Made by a program: the position numbers and the translations under genes
Assembly (NCBI RefSeq): GCF_900537115.1
Contig: NZ_UNRG01000005.1
Coordinates: 96,385-160,384 of the forward strand
Length of the DNA: 64,000 bases
Origin: Arthrobacter sp. Alg241-R88
GTDB lineage: Bacteria; Actinomycetota; Actinomycetes; Actinomycetales; Micrococcaceae
Direction of reading: 5' to 3'
Shown: positions 17,172 through 25,631 of the stretch, piece by piece
Layout: every line of letters begins with the position of its first letter
Numbering within the stretch: the first letter of the stretch is position 1
Notes under the pieces: model-generated
Told to the model about the DNA's origin: nothing
The model's input: only the letters and a program-made list of their open reading frames with translations
Databases searched by the model: none

Positions 17172-18239
17172 ATGCGCCAAGTCCTGACTGCCGCTGCAGC
17201 CGCCGCCCTGATCGCCGCCATGGCGAGCCCCGCCGTAGCCGCCCCGGAGAACGAAGCCGGCACGCCGTCGTCGAACGCTGCCGGAGCCGCCACGTCCGCC
17301 CTGAAGGTAAACGAGCGCAACGGCTCCTTCGACCTGCAGAGCCACCGCGGCGGCCGCGGCGAGTGGACCGAGGAGTCCCTGGCCGCGTTCGCGAACTCCC
17401 TGGCGCTGGGCGTGACCACCCTGGAGCTGGACACCCACCTGACCGAGGATGGCAAGGTGATTGTCTGGCACGACGACACCATCCAGGCCGCCAAGTGCGC
17501 GGACACCGCACCCGCCACTGCCGGCGACCCCGAGTTCCCGTATGTGGGCGACCGCGTAGCCGAGCTTTCCCTGGCGCAGATCAAGACGCTCAACTGCGGC
17601 TTCGTGCAGCTGCCCGGCTACCCCGAACAGGACGTCATCGAAGGCAACCGGATCGCCGAGCTCAAGGACGTTTACCAGCTGGTCCGCGACGCCAACGCCG
17701 GCAAGGTCCGCTTCAACGTGGAGACCAAGGTGGAGAGCAGCGAGGTTGGCGGCGCCGGCATGGAGTCACTCACCCGGGCCGTGGTGGCAGAGATCCAGGC
17801 TTCCGGCATGGCGGACCGGACCACCCTGCAGTCCTTCGACTGGTCCTCGCTGAACCTCACCAAGGAGATCGCGCCCGAGCTGCCGCTGGTGGCGCTCTCC
17901 AGCGGTGACGCCTGGATGGGCGTGGGCCAGCCGGGCGCCAGCCGCAACCTGGGCGGCATCGACATCGACGACTACGACGGTTCCCTTCCCAAGGCGGCGG
18001 CTGCCCAGGGGTACGACGTCGTCTCCCCCACGTTCCGCTCGGTCACCCCGGAGATGATCGCCGAAGCCCACCGCCTGGGCCTGCCCGTCATCCCGTGGAC
18101 GGTGAACACCACCGCCGACATGGTCCACCTGATGGACCTGGGCGTGGACGGCATCATCACCGACTACCCCACCCGCCTGCGTACCCTCATGGAGGAGCGG
18201 GGCCTGAAGCTGCCGAAGGCTTACGCAGTCAAGGGCTAA
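17172..18239 (+). CDS. Secreted glycerophosphodiester phosphodiesterase
   Basis: A 355-residue GDPD (TIM-barrel) with a cleavable signal peptide (AAAAALIAAMASPAVAA). It hydrolyses glycerophosphodiesters, giving glycerol-3-phosphate and an alcohol, outside the cell. Active-site residues are visible: SHRGGRGEWTEESLAAF (His-Arg and Glu), ELDTHLTEDGKVIVWHDDT (Glu-Asp and second His), later FNVETKVE, and the terminal VIPWTVN and DGIITDYP segments. An AGGAGG box lies just upstream of the ATG at 17172. Transcription ends at a clear hairpin at 18257-18291. A role in scavenging phosphate or glycerol is likely but not shown by context. Confidence 0.92.
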   Translation: MRQVLTAAAAAALIAAMASPAVAAPENEAGTPSSNAAGAATSALKVNERNGSFDLQSHRGGRGEWTEESLAAFANSLALGVTTLELDTHLTEDGKVIVWHDDTIQAAKCADTAPATAGDPEFPYVGDRVAELSLAQIKTLNCGFVQLPGYPEQDVIEGNRIAELKDVYQLVRDANAGKVRFNVETKVESSEVGGAGMESLTRAVVAEIQASGMADRTTLQSFDWSSLNLTKEIAPELPLVALSSGDAWMGVGQPGASRNLGGIDIDDYDGSLPKAAAAQGYDVVSPTFRSVTPEMIAEAHRLGLPVIPWTVNTTADMVHLMDLGVDGIITDYPTRLRTLMEERGLKLPKAYAVKG

Positions 18240-18256
18240 CTTTCCCTGCGTGTCTG

Positions 18257-18291
18257 GCCCGGCGGCAGCTTACTCAAAGCTGCTGCCGGGC
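18257..18291 (+). terminator. Rho-independent terminator after GDPD gene
   Basis: A 15-bp stem with one G-T wobble (18257-18271 paired with 18277-18291) and a short loop, followed by TTTT. It lies 18 bp after the GDPD stop and 25 bp before the next start. Confidence 0.88.
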
Positions 18292-18315
18292 TTTTCCATT
18301 CGGTAGTGTCTGTTC

Positions 18316-19626
18316 ATGGACAGCGACACCCTGCTCGATTTCCTGTTGGTCCTCTTTTTTGTGCTGCTGGGCGGGGTGTTCGCCGGCACGGAGATGGCGC
18401 TGGTTTCCCTCCGCGAGAGCCAGGTACGCCGGATGGAGAAGTCCGGAAAGCGCGGCGCCCGAATCGCGGCGCTGGCCGGGAATCCCAACCGGTTCCTCTC
18501 AACGGTCCAGATCGGCGTGACGCTGTCCGGCTTCTTCTCGGCTGCCTACGGCGCCTCCACCATCGCGCCCGATGTCGAACCCCTTCTGGAAGGCATCGGT
18601 TTCGGTGCCTCTGCGGAACCGATCGCTTTCATCGGCATGACGCTGCTGGTCGCTTACCTCTCCCTGGTCCTCGGCGAACTGGTGCCCAAGAGACTGGCCA
18701 TGCAGAGCGCCGTCGGATTCACGAAAGTCCTTGCCCCTCCCCTGGGCGTCCTCTCCGAAATCATGCGGCCCGCCGTCTGGCTGCTGTCCGCGTCCACGGA
18801 CGCGGTCGTGAGGCTGTTCGGAGGTGACCCGAATGCCAAGCAGGAGAGCGTCAGCTCCGAGGAACTGTGGGACATGGTGGCCGAGAGCGAGGTACTGGAA
18901 GAGCACAGCCGCAGCATCCTCTCGGACGTCTTCGGCGCGGGAAACCGCTCGCTGCAGGAGGTAATGCGCCCCCGCACCGAGGTGACCTTCATCAATGGCA
19001 ACCTCAGCATCGCCGAGGCGTTCAGCATGGTCAGGGACGCCCCCTACTCGCGCTATCCCGTGATGGACAAAACGCCCGACGACGTCCTTGGCTTCATCCA
19101 CGTCCGTGACCTCGTGCCCCGGGACGGGAAGCACGACGACGGGCACGTGCGGGACATCGTGCGGGAGATCCTTCCGCTGCCGGGGACCAACAAAGTGCTG
19201 CCCTCCCTGCAGCGGATGCGCAGGCTGGGCCAGCACATCGCGCTGGTTGTGGACGAATACGGCGGCACGGACGGCATCGTCACTCTTGAGGACCTGGTCG
19301 AGGAGCTGGTGGGCGAAATCTACGATGAGTACGACGCCGGTGTGGACGCCGAGGACCGGGTCACCAGGGCCAACGGATCGCTTGACGTGGACGGCGGGCT
19401 CATCCTTCAGGAGTTCGCCTCGGCGTCCGGCATAGAACTGCCGGAGGGGCACTACGAGACAGTCGCGGGGTTCGTCATTGACCGGCTGGGGCGGCTGCCG
19501 CGGACGGGTGACAGTGTGGAAGCGGACGGCCATGTGCTGACCGTAACGGCAATGGACCGGCTGCGTATCGCTCGGATCCGGGTGACGCCGGCGGACGGGA
19601 AGGAACCGCCGTTGACCGGGAAGTAG
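18316..19626 (+). CDS. CorC/HlyC-type CNNM family membrane protein
   Basis: A 436-residue protein with three parts. A DUF21/CNNM membrane domain spans about residues 1-190 (LLDFLLVLFFVLLGGVFAGTEMALVSLRESQVRRM; later IAFIGMTLLVAYLSLVLGELVPK). A CBS pair spans about 200-330 (VMRPRTEVTFI; RYPVMDKTPDDVLGFIHVRDL; VDEYGGTDGIVTLEDLVEELVGEI). A C-terminal CorC_HlyC domain ends the protein (GSLDVDGGLILQEF; DRLGRLPRTGD). The family is linked to magnesium or cobalt efflux and membrane integrity; the old name hemolysin is misleading. The ATG at 18316 has no obvious ribosome site and follows the terminator closely. Confidence 0.92.
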   Translation: MDSDTLLDFLLVLFFVLLGGVFAGTEMALVSLRESQVRRMEKSGKRGARIAALAGNPNRFLSTVQIGVTLSGFFSAAYGASTIAPDVEPLLEGIGFGASAEPIAFIGMTLLVAYLSLVLGELVPKRLAMQSAVGFTKVLAPPLGVLSEIMRPAVWLLSASTDAVVRLFGGDPNAKQESVSSEELWDMVAESEVLEEHSRSILSDVFGAGNRSLQEVMRPRTEVTFINGNLSIAEAFSMVRDAPYSRYPVMDKTPDDVLGFIHVRDLVPRDGKHDDGHVRDIVREILPLPGTNKVLPSLQRMRRLGQHIALVVDEYGGTDGIVTLEDLVEELVGEIYDEYDAGVDAEDRVTRANGSLDVDGGLILQEFASASGIELPEGHYETVAGFVIDRLGRLPRTGDSVEADGHVLTVTAMDRLRIARIRVTPADGKEPPLTGK

Positions 19627-19665
19627 ACCGGGAAGCCCGTGGCGCTGCCTCCCTCCACTTCTTCA

Positions 19666-19694
19666 TTGACAGTGATCCGAAGCGGAGATGCAAT
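19666..19694 (+). promoter_or_regulatory. Predicted sigma-70-type promoter for the NTF2-like gene
   Basis: A consensus -35 TTGACA (19666-19671), 17-bp spacer and TGCAAT (19689-19694, 4 of 6 matches) place a start of transcription near 19701. This is the best-matching housekeeping promoter I found in the window. Confidence 0.6.
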
Positions 19695-19699
19695 TGAAT

Positions 19700-19758
19700 T
19701 GGCTCCAGCAGTCGGCCGGAGCCAGTCCACGAAGCGGCCTCCGCTTCCGTGAGGCCGC
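19700..19758 (+). promoter_or_regulatory. Two perfect hairpins in the 5' leader
   Basis: Hairpin 1: TGGCTCC (19700-19706) with GGAGCCA (19718-19724). Hairpin 2: GCGGCCTC (19734-19741) with GAGGCCGC (19751-19758). Both arms are exact. The first begins at the predicted transcript 5' end; the second ends ten bases before the GGAGG ribosome site at 19768-19772. They may stabilise the mRNA or modulate its translation. Confidence 0.5.
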
Positions 19759-19778
19759 CCAAAAATTGGAGGTCCCCA

Positions 19779-20213
19779 ATGGGACAGGCACGCGAAGTCA
19801 TGGATCGCCTCACCACCGCCATGAATGACAAAGACAAAGATACGCTGGCAAGTTGCTACGCCGCAGACGCCGTTGCCTACACCCCTGACGAAGGGGAACT
19901 GAACGGCCGGGACGCCATCACCAACTACCTCTTCCACTTCTGGGAAGCCCTGCCCGACGTGCACTACGAGTACGCGGAGAGGCACGAAGCCGGGAACGTG
20001 GCGATTGACGAGGGGTTTGTGGTCGGTACGAACACCGGACCGCTGCGCATGCCCTCCGGCGAAGCCCTCCAGCCCACCGGCAAGCAGGTCAGGATCAGGA
20101 GCTGTGACATCGCCAGGGTGGAGGGCGGGGAGATCGCCTCCCACCACTTCTACTTCGATCAAGTGGAGTTCCTGGCACAGCTCGGACTGATGCGCGAGTT
20201 GTCTTCGCACTGA
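19779..20213 (+). CDS. NTF2-like / SnoaL-family ester cyclase-like protein
   Basis: A 144-residue protein of the NTF2-like fold. The opening helices REVMDRLTTAMNDKDKDTLASCYAADAVAYTPDEG and the FHFWEALPDVHYEY and IARVEGGEIASHHFYFDQVEFLAQLGL segments match SnoaL-type polyketide cyclase or ester cyclase families. Such small proteins bind a hydrophobic ligand in a cone-shaped pocket; the substrate cannot be told. The ATG at 19779 has GGAGG six bases upstream. It has its own predicted promoter and a structured leader, so it appears to be a single-gene unit. Confidence 0.82.
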   Translation: MGQAREVMDRLTTAMNDKDKDTLASCYAADAVAYTPDEGELNGRDAITNYLFHFWEALPDVHYEYAERHEAGNVAIDEGFVVGTNTGPLRMPSGEALQPTGKQVRIRSCDIARVEGGEIASHHFYFDQVEFLAQLGLMRELSSH

Positions 20214-20241
20214 AGGACGCCCGGCCTGCCGTCTTAACTAA

Positions 20242-20281
20242 TAAGCCGTGGATACCTTGAAGGAAAGGTACCCACGGCTTA
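20242..20281. terminator. Hairpin between convergent genes
   Basis: A nine-base perfect stem AAGCCGTGG/CCACGGCTT extends past one A-C mismatch to a stem of about 14 bp around a 10-nt loop. It lies in the gap between convergent genes ending at 20213 and 20408. There is no long T-tract, so terminator strength is uncertain. Confidence 0.55.
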
Positions 20282-20407
20282 GTCACGCACGCCTATTTGC
20301 AGGCAGTTCCCGCGGGTAGCCGTACGGAAAGTGACGCGGGCGGACGTTGGCGAGCGCCGACGTCGTACGTTCCTTCGGTCAGGCGCCCTGACGTGTCCGC
20401 TCAGATG

Positions 20408-20788
20408 CTACGTGCGCTGGGTGATATTGAGAATGTTCCTCTCGCTGTCCAGGAACCAGGCGGACTTTCCCCAGTCGTCAGTGACAAGGCCGTTCTCCGT
20501 CTTCAAGCCGGGCTGATCGTAATCCTCAAAAACAACGCCTCGGCTCCGCAGTTCCTCCATGTCGCGTTCGATGTTGTTTGATTCCCAGCCCATCTGGGTG
20601 TTCTTTGCTGTCCCTGCGTTGTCCGTCTGATAGATGAGGAAGCTCGTTCCATTGCCGCAGCGGTACAGCAGGCTGTACTCCTCCATGGCTTCGGAACTTT
20701 CCAAACCCAGCTTGTCCCGATAAAACTCCTTGGCCCGGTTGATGTCCTTCGCGGGCAGGACAGCCATGATTGCTGAGTCCTTGAGCAT
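20408..20788 (-). CDS. VOC (glyoxalase/bleomycin-resistance fold) protein
   Basis: A 126-residue single VOC module. It has the typical opening IMAVLPAKDINRAKEFYRDKLGLE and SFLIYQTDN, and the closing WFLDSERNILNITQR with the usual D.(E/D).N element. Family members are metal-dependent lyases or dioxygenases or bind drugs; here the metal ligands are incomplete and no substrate is indicated. The ATG at 20786-20788 has AAAGGA six bases upstream. The 225 bp between it and the DinB gene, which lies upstream on the same strand, hold only its promoter region. Confidence 0.85.
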   Translation of the reverse strand: MLKDSAIMAVLPAKDINRAKEFYRDKLGLESSEAMEEYSLLYRCGNGTSFLIYQTDNAGTAKNTQMGWESNNIERDMEELRSRGVVFEDYDQPGLKTENGLVTDDWGKSAWFLDSERNILNITQRT

Positions 20789-21013
20789 GATGAATTCCTT
20801 TGTGCATTATTCGCGTTGGCGGGGATGCTCTCCCCTCTTACGTCCCCGGAGTATTCCCTATTCCGAGGCCGCGTGGCCACCCGTTCCGCCATAACCGGCC
20901 AGCCACCTGGGACCCTGCTGCGCCCCCCAGCGATGATCGCCGCAGAGTCCCCGACGCCTACGTGGCCATTATCGAACCGAATTCCCTCTACGGAAATAGG
21001 CAATTCATTGTCC

Positions 21014-21517
21014 CTATGCTTGCTTCAAGCCCTTGGCGTACGCGGCTTGCCCCACGTGCTGCAGGCAGTCCGCAAGGGTGCTTACCAGCCGGACGCCGAG
21101 GGTGACCGGCGGGTCCCACCGGGTGTCCACTATGCGGTCCAAATCCTCATCGCCGAGCGTGCGCACAAACTCCACCGTTTGCCGGTGGACAGCGTCGTAG
21201 TAACCGAGCAGCAGTTCCGGCGGCGCCTGTACCGCGGCCACCTGGTCGCTTGAATGGCCGTAGCCGGTGTCGTTCCGGGACAGTGGGAGGCCAAAGCGGC
21301 CCACGAAGTCCTGCGCGGTCCACACTTGGTCCAGTCCCCCGGCGTCGGCCACCTGCACATCCTCCACCCGGGCAAGGTGCCAAATCAGCCAGGCGATTGA
21401 GTTCCCAGTGCCACCGGGCCGCCGGGCCAGGGACCCGTCGTCGAGCCCTTTTAGTGTGGCTTCCACCGTTTCCCTGATTCTGCTGAAGGAGTCCAGCAGC
21501 AGTTCGTTGGACTTCAT
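21014..21517 (-). CDS. DinB-family protein (DUF664-type)
   Basis: A 167-residue four-helix-bundle protein of the DinB/YfiT superfamily. It opens with LLLDSFSRIRETVEATLKGL and has WLIWHLARVEDVQ and ADCLQHVGQAAYAKG, whose histidines (with HRQTVEF) fit the family's metal triad. In actinobacteria many members are mycothiol-dependent transferases or maleylpyruvate isomerases, so a thiol-dependent detoxifying role is plausible but not proven. The ATG at 21515-21517 follows GAGGGGGCACCA. A small hypothetical gene lies upstream on the same strand, 42 bp away. Confidence 0.85.
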   Translation of the reverse strand: MKSNELLLDSFSRIRETVEATLKGLDDGSLARRPGGTGNSIAWLIWHLARVEDVQVADAGGLDQVWTAQDFVGRFGLPLSRNDTGYGHSSDQVAAVQAPPELLLGYYDAVHRQTVEFVRTLGDEDLDRIVDTRWDPPVTLGVRLVSTLADCLQHVGQAAYAKGLKQA

Positions 21518-21559
21518 TGGTGCCCCCTCGTCGCTGCAGGCCTGGGGAAGACCCGCTGA

Positions 21560-21766
21560 TTAGTTCTCCTGGCCGCCGTTTTCGTCGTCTGGCTTGTCGC
21601 GGGCCGCCCGCAGGCGCTGCTCCAACTTGGACTCTGCATCCCTTCTGCGGTAGCCGATGGAGCGGACCTGCTCAGCCGTGGGATGGCGGTGCTCCCGCTC
21701 CCACGCATGGTCGTTTACCCCCGTTACAGGCACAGCGGCCTCGTCCGGTTTGTTGTTTTCACCCAT
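21560..21766 (-). CDS. Small hydrophilic hypothetical protein (68 aa)
   Basis: A 68-residue, strongly charged protein starting MGENNKPDEAAVPVTGVNDH. A central WEREHRHPTAEQVRSIGYRR element and a helical, acidic/basic C-terminus follow. No signal, membrane segment or known domain. The ATG at 21764-21766 has a poor ribosome site, but the reading frame upstream of it is proline-rich nonsense. Likely cotranscribed with the DinB gene. It may be a conserved Micrococcaceae orphan; I cannot confirm that here. Confidence 0.5.
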   Translation of the reverse strand: MGENNKPDEAAVPVTGVNDHAWEREHRHPTAEQVRSIGYRRRDAESKLEQRLRAARDKPDDENGGQEN

Positions 21767-21976
21767 ACCGGATGGTCTCACACCAGGGGGTGGGGCAACA
21801 GGCCCAGGCCCTCCTGCGGGACACGTGATGGCGGTCTGGGCAGTCGTTGGGAATCCCATCAATGCCTTCTCCTCATCGGTTGTTCACCGCGCGTTTGGAA
21901 CCCGGACGCCGGGGCTTTCTACTGTCGCAGGAACGGCGGCCTGAAGCGTGGCCGCGAACCATGCAGGAAGGCAGCC

Positions 21977-23161
21977 ATGACCATCAAAATCCACCAGCCC
22001 AGCTTCAGCCGGCGGGCCGCTTTGGCAGCCGCCGGAACCCTGGGCGCGCTGGGAGCCACAGTGGCCGCGGGAACCGGGGCCACGGCGACGCCGGGCGCGA
22101 AGGCCCCCAAGCCAACCCTCGCGTTCCGCCCTGACGGCCGGTTCAAGGTGGTCCAGTTCAACGACACCCAGGACGACGAGCAGACGGACCGCCGCACCAT
22201 CGAACTGATGGACCGCACGCTGGACGCGGAGAAGCCGGACTTTGTGGTGATTAACGGCGACGTCATCAACGGCGGCTGCGATACGGAGCTGGAGGTCAAG
22301 CAGGCGCTGAACCACGTGGTCCAGCCGATGGAAAGCCGGAAGATCCCGTGGGCCATCACGTTCGGCAACCACGATGAGGACTCCGTGGCCAGGACCGGGA
22401 TGACCGAAGCCAGGATGCTCCAGTTCCTGCAAACCTACGAATACAACGTTAATGGCGACACCACCGACGGCGTCACCGGAACGTCCAACTCGCTGCTGCT
22501 GGTCCAGTCCTCCAAGTCCAAGGACCCTGCCTTCGGCCTGTGGCTCATCGACACCGGCCGCTACGCCCCGGACAGCATCAACGGCCAGGACTTCGAGGGC
22601 TACCCGGACTGGGACTGGGTACGGATGGACCAGGTCACCTGGTACCGCAACCTCTCGATCGCCACCGAGCAGAAATACGGGAGGAAGATCCCGTCACTCA
22701 TGTGGGGGCACATCGCCCTTCACGAGCACCGCAACATGTGGTTCGCCAGCATCGATTCGCGGACGGACGCGGACCACCAGCGCGCCGTGAAGAAGCACAG
22801 CATCACGGGCGAGCGGAACGAGGACGAGTGCCCAGGCCCCTTCAACTCCGGCCTGTTTAACGCTTTCCTCGAGCGCGGCGATGTGCGCGGCTACTTCGTG
22901 GGCCACGACCACGTCAACACCTACGTGGGCAACTACTACGGCGTGGAGCTTGGCTACGGTCCCGGGACAGGGTTCGGCGCTTACGGGCTGCCGGGCGCCG
23001 ACCGGAACCGGCTCCGCGGCGCGCGCGTCTTCGAACTGGACGAGAACCACGCGCGAATCTACAAAGAGACCCGGCTCGTTTTCGCCAAGGATGTGGGCAT
23101 CGACCTGACAGCGAATGACCAGCCGATCACGCCCCTGCCCCTGGGCCCGGCGCAGCTCTAG
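21977..23161 (+). CDS. Tat-exported calcineurin-like metallophosphoesterase
   Basis: A 394-residue phosphoesterase with a twin-arginine signal (SFSRRAALAAAGTLGALGA) at residues about 9-30. The metal-binding blocks are in family order: FNDTQD, VVINGDVINGG, ITFGNHDE, WGHIALHEH and GYFVGHDHVN, all consistent with a dinuclear metallophosphatase related to purple-acid-phosphatase-like proteins. The Tat route implies folding in the cytoplasm with cofactor before export. The ATG at 21977 has GGAAGG five bases upstream. It probably releases phosphate from external organic phosphates, as may the GDPD about 4 kb away; this link is inference. Confidence 0.9.
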   Translation: MTIKIHQPSFSRRAALAAAGTLGALGATVAAGTGATATPGAKAPKPTLAFRPDGRFKVVQFNDTQDDEQTDRRTIELMDRTLDAEKPDFVVINGDVINGGCDTELEVKQALNHVVQPMESRKIPWAITFGNHDEDSVARTGMTEARMLQFLQTYEYNVNGDTTDGVTGTSNSLLLVQSSKSKDPAFGLWLIDTGRYAPDSINGQDFEGYPDWDWVRMDQVTWYRNLSIATEQKYGRKIPSLMWGHIALHEHRNMWFASIDSRTDADHQRAVKKHSITGERNEDECPGPFNSGLFNAFLERGDVRGYFVGHDHVNTYVGNYYGVELGYGPGTGFGAYGLPGADRNRLRGARVFELDENHARIYKETRLVFAKDVGIDLTANDQPITPLPLGPAQL

Positions 23162-23311
23162 CGGCTATCCCCACACTTTTAGAAAGTACGGCGGCGGGAC
23201 CCGGCTTCCAGCGCAGGCCTCCCTTTGGGCGCGGGGTCTTGCCCGCGGGGACCGCCCCTTCCGCTTCCAGGCGGATCGGGGAACCATAGGTTTGGGAGAA
23301 GGAGTTCACCG

Positions 23312-23707
23312 GTGAGCTATAAAAAGGACCCTCGCGTTGATCACTATATCGACGCGCTCCCGCCCTGGCAGCAGGACATCTGCCGGCAGGTCCGGGACTT
23401 GGTGCACGCCGCTGATCCCGCCGTCGAGGAAACCATCAAACGCACCGTCCAGCCGTACTTCGTCCTGCAGGGCAACATCTGCGCGCTGCTCGCGGCGAAG
23501 GACCACGTCAACGTGTTCCTGTACGACGGCGGCATCACCCCTGACCCGCACAGCATCATCACCGGGGGCCACGGCAACAAGACCGGCCGGATGATTTCGT
23601 ATTACGAGGGCGAGCCGATCAACGAGGAAGCCCTGGTGGAGATGTTCCGTGCGATCATCGCCAACAACCGGGCCGGGGGCTGGCGGCGGATCAAGGCTGG
23701 GCAGTAA
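23312..23707 (+). CDS. DUF1801 (YdhG-like) protein
   Basis: A 131-residue protein of the DUF1801/YdhG/CyaY-like fold. It opens with DPRVDHYIDALPPWQQDICRQVRDLVHAADP and continues PYFVLQGNICALLAAKDHVNVFLYDGG, the usual compact alpha/beta pattern. Function is unknown for the family. The start is GTG at 23312 with AAGGAG seven bases upstream, which fits better than earlier codons. A monocistronic unit after the metallophosphatase gene, 150 bp away. Confidence 0.85.
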   Translation: MSYKKDPRVDHYIDALPPWQQDICRQVRDLVHAADPAVEETIKRTVQPYFVLQGNICALLAAKDHVNVFLYDGGITPDPHSIITGGHGNKTGRMISYYEGEPINEEALVEMFRAIIANNRAGGWRRIKAGQ

Positions 23708-23799
23708 CAGACCGCCGCTTTCCCCATAAACCAATCATGACAAGGGGGTCTGACATTTTCCGTCGGCCGGCTCCCGTCCGGATTCGCAGTGGCGGATAG

Positions 23800-24147
23800 C
23801 TAGTCCGGCGGCGCCTCGGCCAAGGACAGGCTGTTGCCGTCCGGATCAAGGACGACGACGTGGCGCACCCCGTTGCCGTAGGTTTCCACCGGATCATGGT
23901 TAACGCCGCGGGCGGCGAGGCGGGAAAGAATGTCATCAAGGCCTTCCACACCGAGCGTCAGCAGCGCGCCGCCTGCCCGGTCCGGCTGCTCTGCAACGAA
24001 GAGCCAGGCGGTTTCGTTGACCTCCCAGAGCGCCTCGTCGCCGATGATTTCGTCGGCCGGGCGCCCGAAAAACGCCGCGAACCACTCAAGTGCCCTCGCC
24101 TGGTTTGTCACCGGGACACCTGCATAGAGGTATGACATCGAGCCCAT
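23800..24147 (-). CDS. VOC-family protein
   Basis: A 115-residue VOC module: SYLYAGVPVTNQARALEWFAAFFGRPAD at the start, LFVAEQPDRAGGALLTLGVEGLDDILSRL in the middle, and VRHVVVLDPDGNSLSLAE at the end (the D-P-D-G-N element). Substrate unknown. Third gene of a minus-strand operon (acetyltransferase, hydrolase, VOC) with an 11-bp gap to the upstream hydrolase gene. ATG 24145-24147 is chosen; an ATG three codons later is equally possible. Confidence 0.83.
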   Translation of the reverse strand: MGSMSYLYAGVPVTNQARALEWFAAFFGRPADEIIGDEALWEVNETAWLFVAEQPDRAGGALLTLGVEGLDDILSRLAARGVNHDPVETYGNGVRHVVVLDPDGNSLSLAEAPPD

Positions 24148-24158
24148 GTCGCCTGATC

Positions 24159-25022
24159 CTAGTCCCGCACCCAGCCGATTTTCCTGAGCCAACCGGTCAG
24201 GATGGGGAGCACCACCGAACTGTGCATCGCGCCAAGATGGTCCAGCCCGGGAAGGACCTGCACGTCCCAGCCGGCGGCGGTGAGCGCGTCGCGGTGCCTG
24301 GCCAGCGGCTCCCCGATGCTCACCCGGACGCCGCCCCACTGCGGGCTGTAGTCGATCTGGTCCTCGGATCCAGCAAAAGCCAGCCGGAACAGGCCGGGCG
24401 GCAGTGTGGCGGCGCCGTCGTCGAAATCCTCAAGCCCCTCGTACAGGGTGACGAACTGCCGTGTCTGCGCCTCGGTGGCCTGCACGGACACCGAGTCCCA
24501 GTCCCCCGGTTCGGCCTCTTCGACTGCGACGGCGGACGGGTCAGGTGGTTGCGTGGACGCGGCGTGGGCCGCCCGGCTAACCGCCAGCATGCTCCGGTAC
24601 GGCCCGTCCCGGGGCGGGAAACCACCCATGGCCAGCGCCCGGAGCCGGTCAGTGCGCAGGGCCAACTGAAGACCGGCAAGGGCCAGCCAGGAGTAGCCGT
24701 AGTAGCCAAAGGCGCCGGCGCCGCCCGCATCGGCAATGGCCAATAAGTCGGCAGAGAGGTTCTCAGGAGTGAGGGTCTTCGCCGCGGGCTGGGCCATCCG
24801 GTGGCCTTCATAGTCGGCAACGATGAGCCGGTTCGAGCGGGACAGCCCTGCCACCAAAGCACGCCCCAAGTCAGGATCGCCGCCCCACTTACGCATGGTC
24901 TCCGCCTCCTCCGGCGGATGCGGGGCGAGCCGGACCGGCAGCAGCAGCGCAGGACCGTCGCCATGAACGGAAACAGGAATGACGGTGCCGTCATGAAGAA
25001 CAGCCTCAGCGGTAGCAGCCAT
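24159..25022 (-). CDS. Alpha/beta-hydrolase-like protein
   Basis: A 287-residue protein of the alpha/beta-hydrolase fold. The nucleophile elbow is likely GYYGYSWLALAG with Ser111, and a late His lies in GLDHLGAMHSS near residue 268. An oxyanion-type HG near the start is replaced by LLPVRLAPHPPEE, so the family is diverged and the activity is uncertain. It starts at ATG 25020-25022 with AAGGGG about six bases upstream. It lies 11 bp after the GNAT gene and 11 bp before the VOC gene, so the three are almost certainly one transcript. Confidence 0.78.
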   Translation of the reverse strand: MAATAEAVLHDGTVIPVSVHGDGPALLLPVRLAPHPPEEAETMRKWGGDPDLGRALVAGLSRSNRLIVADYEGHRMAQPAAKTLTPENLSADLLAIADAGGAGAFGYYGYSWLALAGLQLALRTDRLRALAMGGFPPRDGPYRSMLAVSRAAHAASTQPPDPSAVAVEEAEPGDWDSVSVQATEAQTRQFVTLYEGLEDFDDGAATLPPGLFRLAFAGSEDQIDYSPQWGGVRVSIGEPLARHRDALTAAGWDVQVLPGLDHLGAMHSSVVLPILTGWLRKIGWVRD

Positions 25023-25033
25023 AACAGGCCCCT

Positions 25034-25537
25034 TCAGTGGTCGCGCCCAACCCGGACCATCCGCAACTCGGGCACGCTTTCCCACTCAGGCGGCAGCAGG
25101 CCCCGCTTGCCGTCGGGGCGGAAGCCGTGCCGGCGGTAGAAGGCCTGGGCCTTTGGGTTGTCCGCCAGCACCCAAAGGTACGCCGGTGAGTCCCCGATCG
25201 CGGCACCCAGCAATGCTGCTCCCAACCCCATGCCCTGGGCACGGCCGAGGATGTAGATCGAGTACAGCTCCAATGGAACGGGACCATCCTCGTCGCGGCC
25301 TGGACCGGCGTCGGCAAATCCCACCACTTCATTGTTGGAATCCACGGCTAGGATCCGCGGGTCAGGCCCGTCCAGGTGCTTCCGACGGCGTTCCACCCGT
25401 TCCGGAATCGCATCGCGGCGGGCGGCGAAAAACTGCGGGGACAGGAGGTGGGGGTAGCACTCCTCGTGGGACAGCGTGTGCATCAGCACCACCGCCTCGG
25501 CATCTTCCGGCGTAGCCCGGCGCAACTGATAGTCCAT
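25034..25537 (-). CDS. GNAT-family N-acetyltransferase
   Basis: A 167-residue GNAT enzyme that should transfer an acetyl group from acetyl-CoA to an amine. The order RRATPEDAEAVVLMH, ILAVDSNNEVVGFADA, LELYSIYILGRAQGMGLGAALLGAA (motif A with the R/Q-x-x-G-x-G/A CoA loop) and LWVLADNPKAQAFYRRHGF (motif B) is complete. Substrate unknown. First gene of the GNAT-hydrolase-VOC operon; the gene set could act together in detoxifying a small molecule, but that is only inferred from the linkage. Confidence 0.88.
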   Translation of the reverse strand: MDYQLRRATPEDAEAVVLMHTLSHEECYPHLLSPQFFAARRDAIPERVERRRKHLDGPDPRILAVDSNNEVVGFADAGPGRDEDGPVPLELYSIYILGRAQGMGLGAALLGAAIGDSPAYLWVLADNPKAQAFYRRHGFRPDGKRGLLPPEWESVPELRMVRVGRDH

Positions 25538-25631
25538 GCTTCAGCCTAACGAAGCGGCACGCAACGTCTCCGTCCCGGAAGAAAAGAGCCCTTCGTGCCG
25601 CCCGGGTGATGCATATCAACCTCCTAAGCCT

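Noticed and set aside
20816..21253. 145-codon plus frame between the VOC and DinB genes
   Set aside because: Most of it is antisense to the DinB gene, and the rest is the VOC promoter region; no coding pattern.
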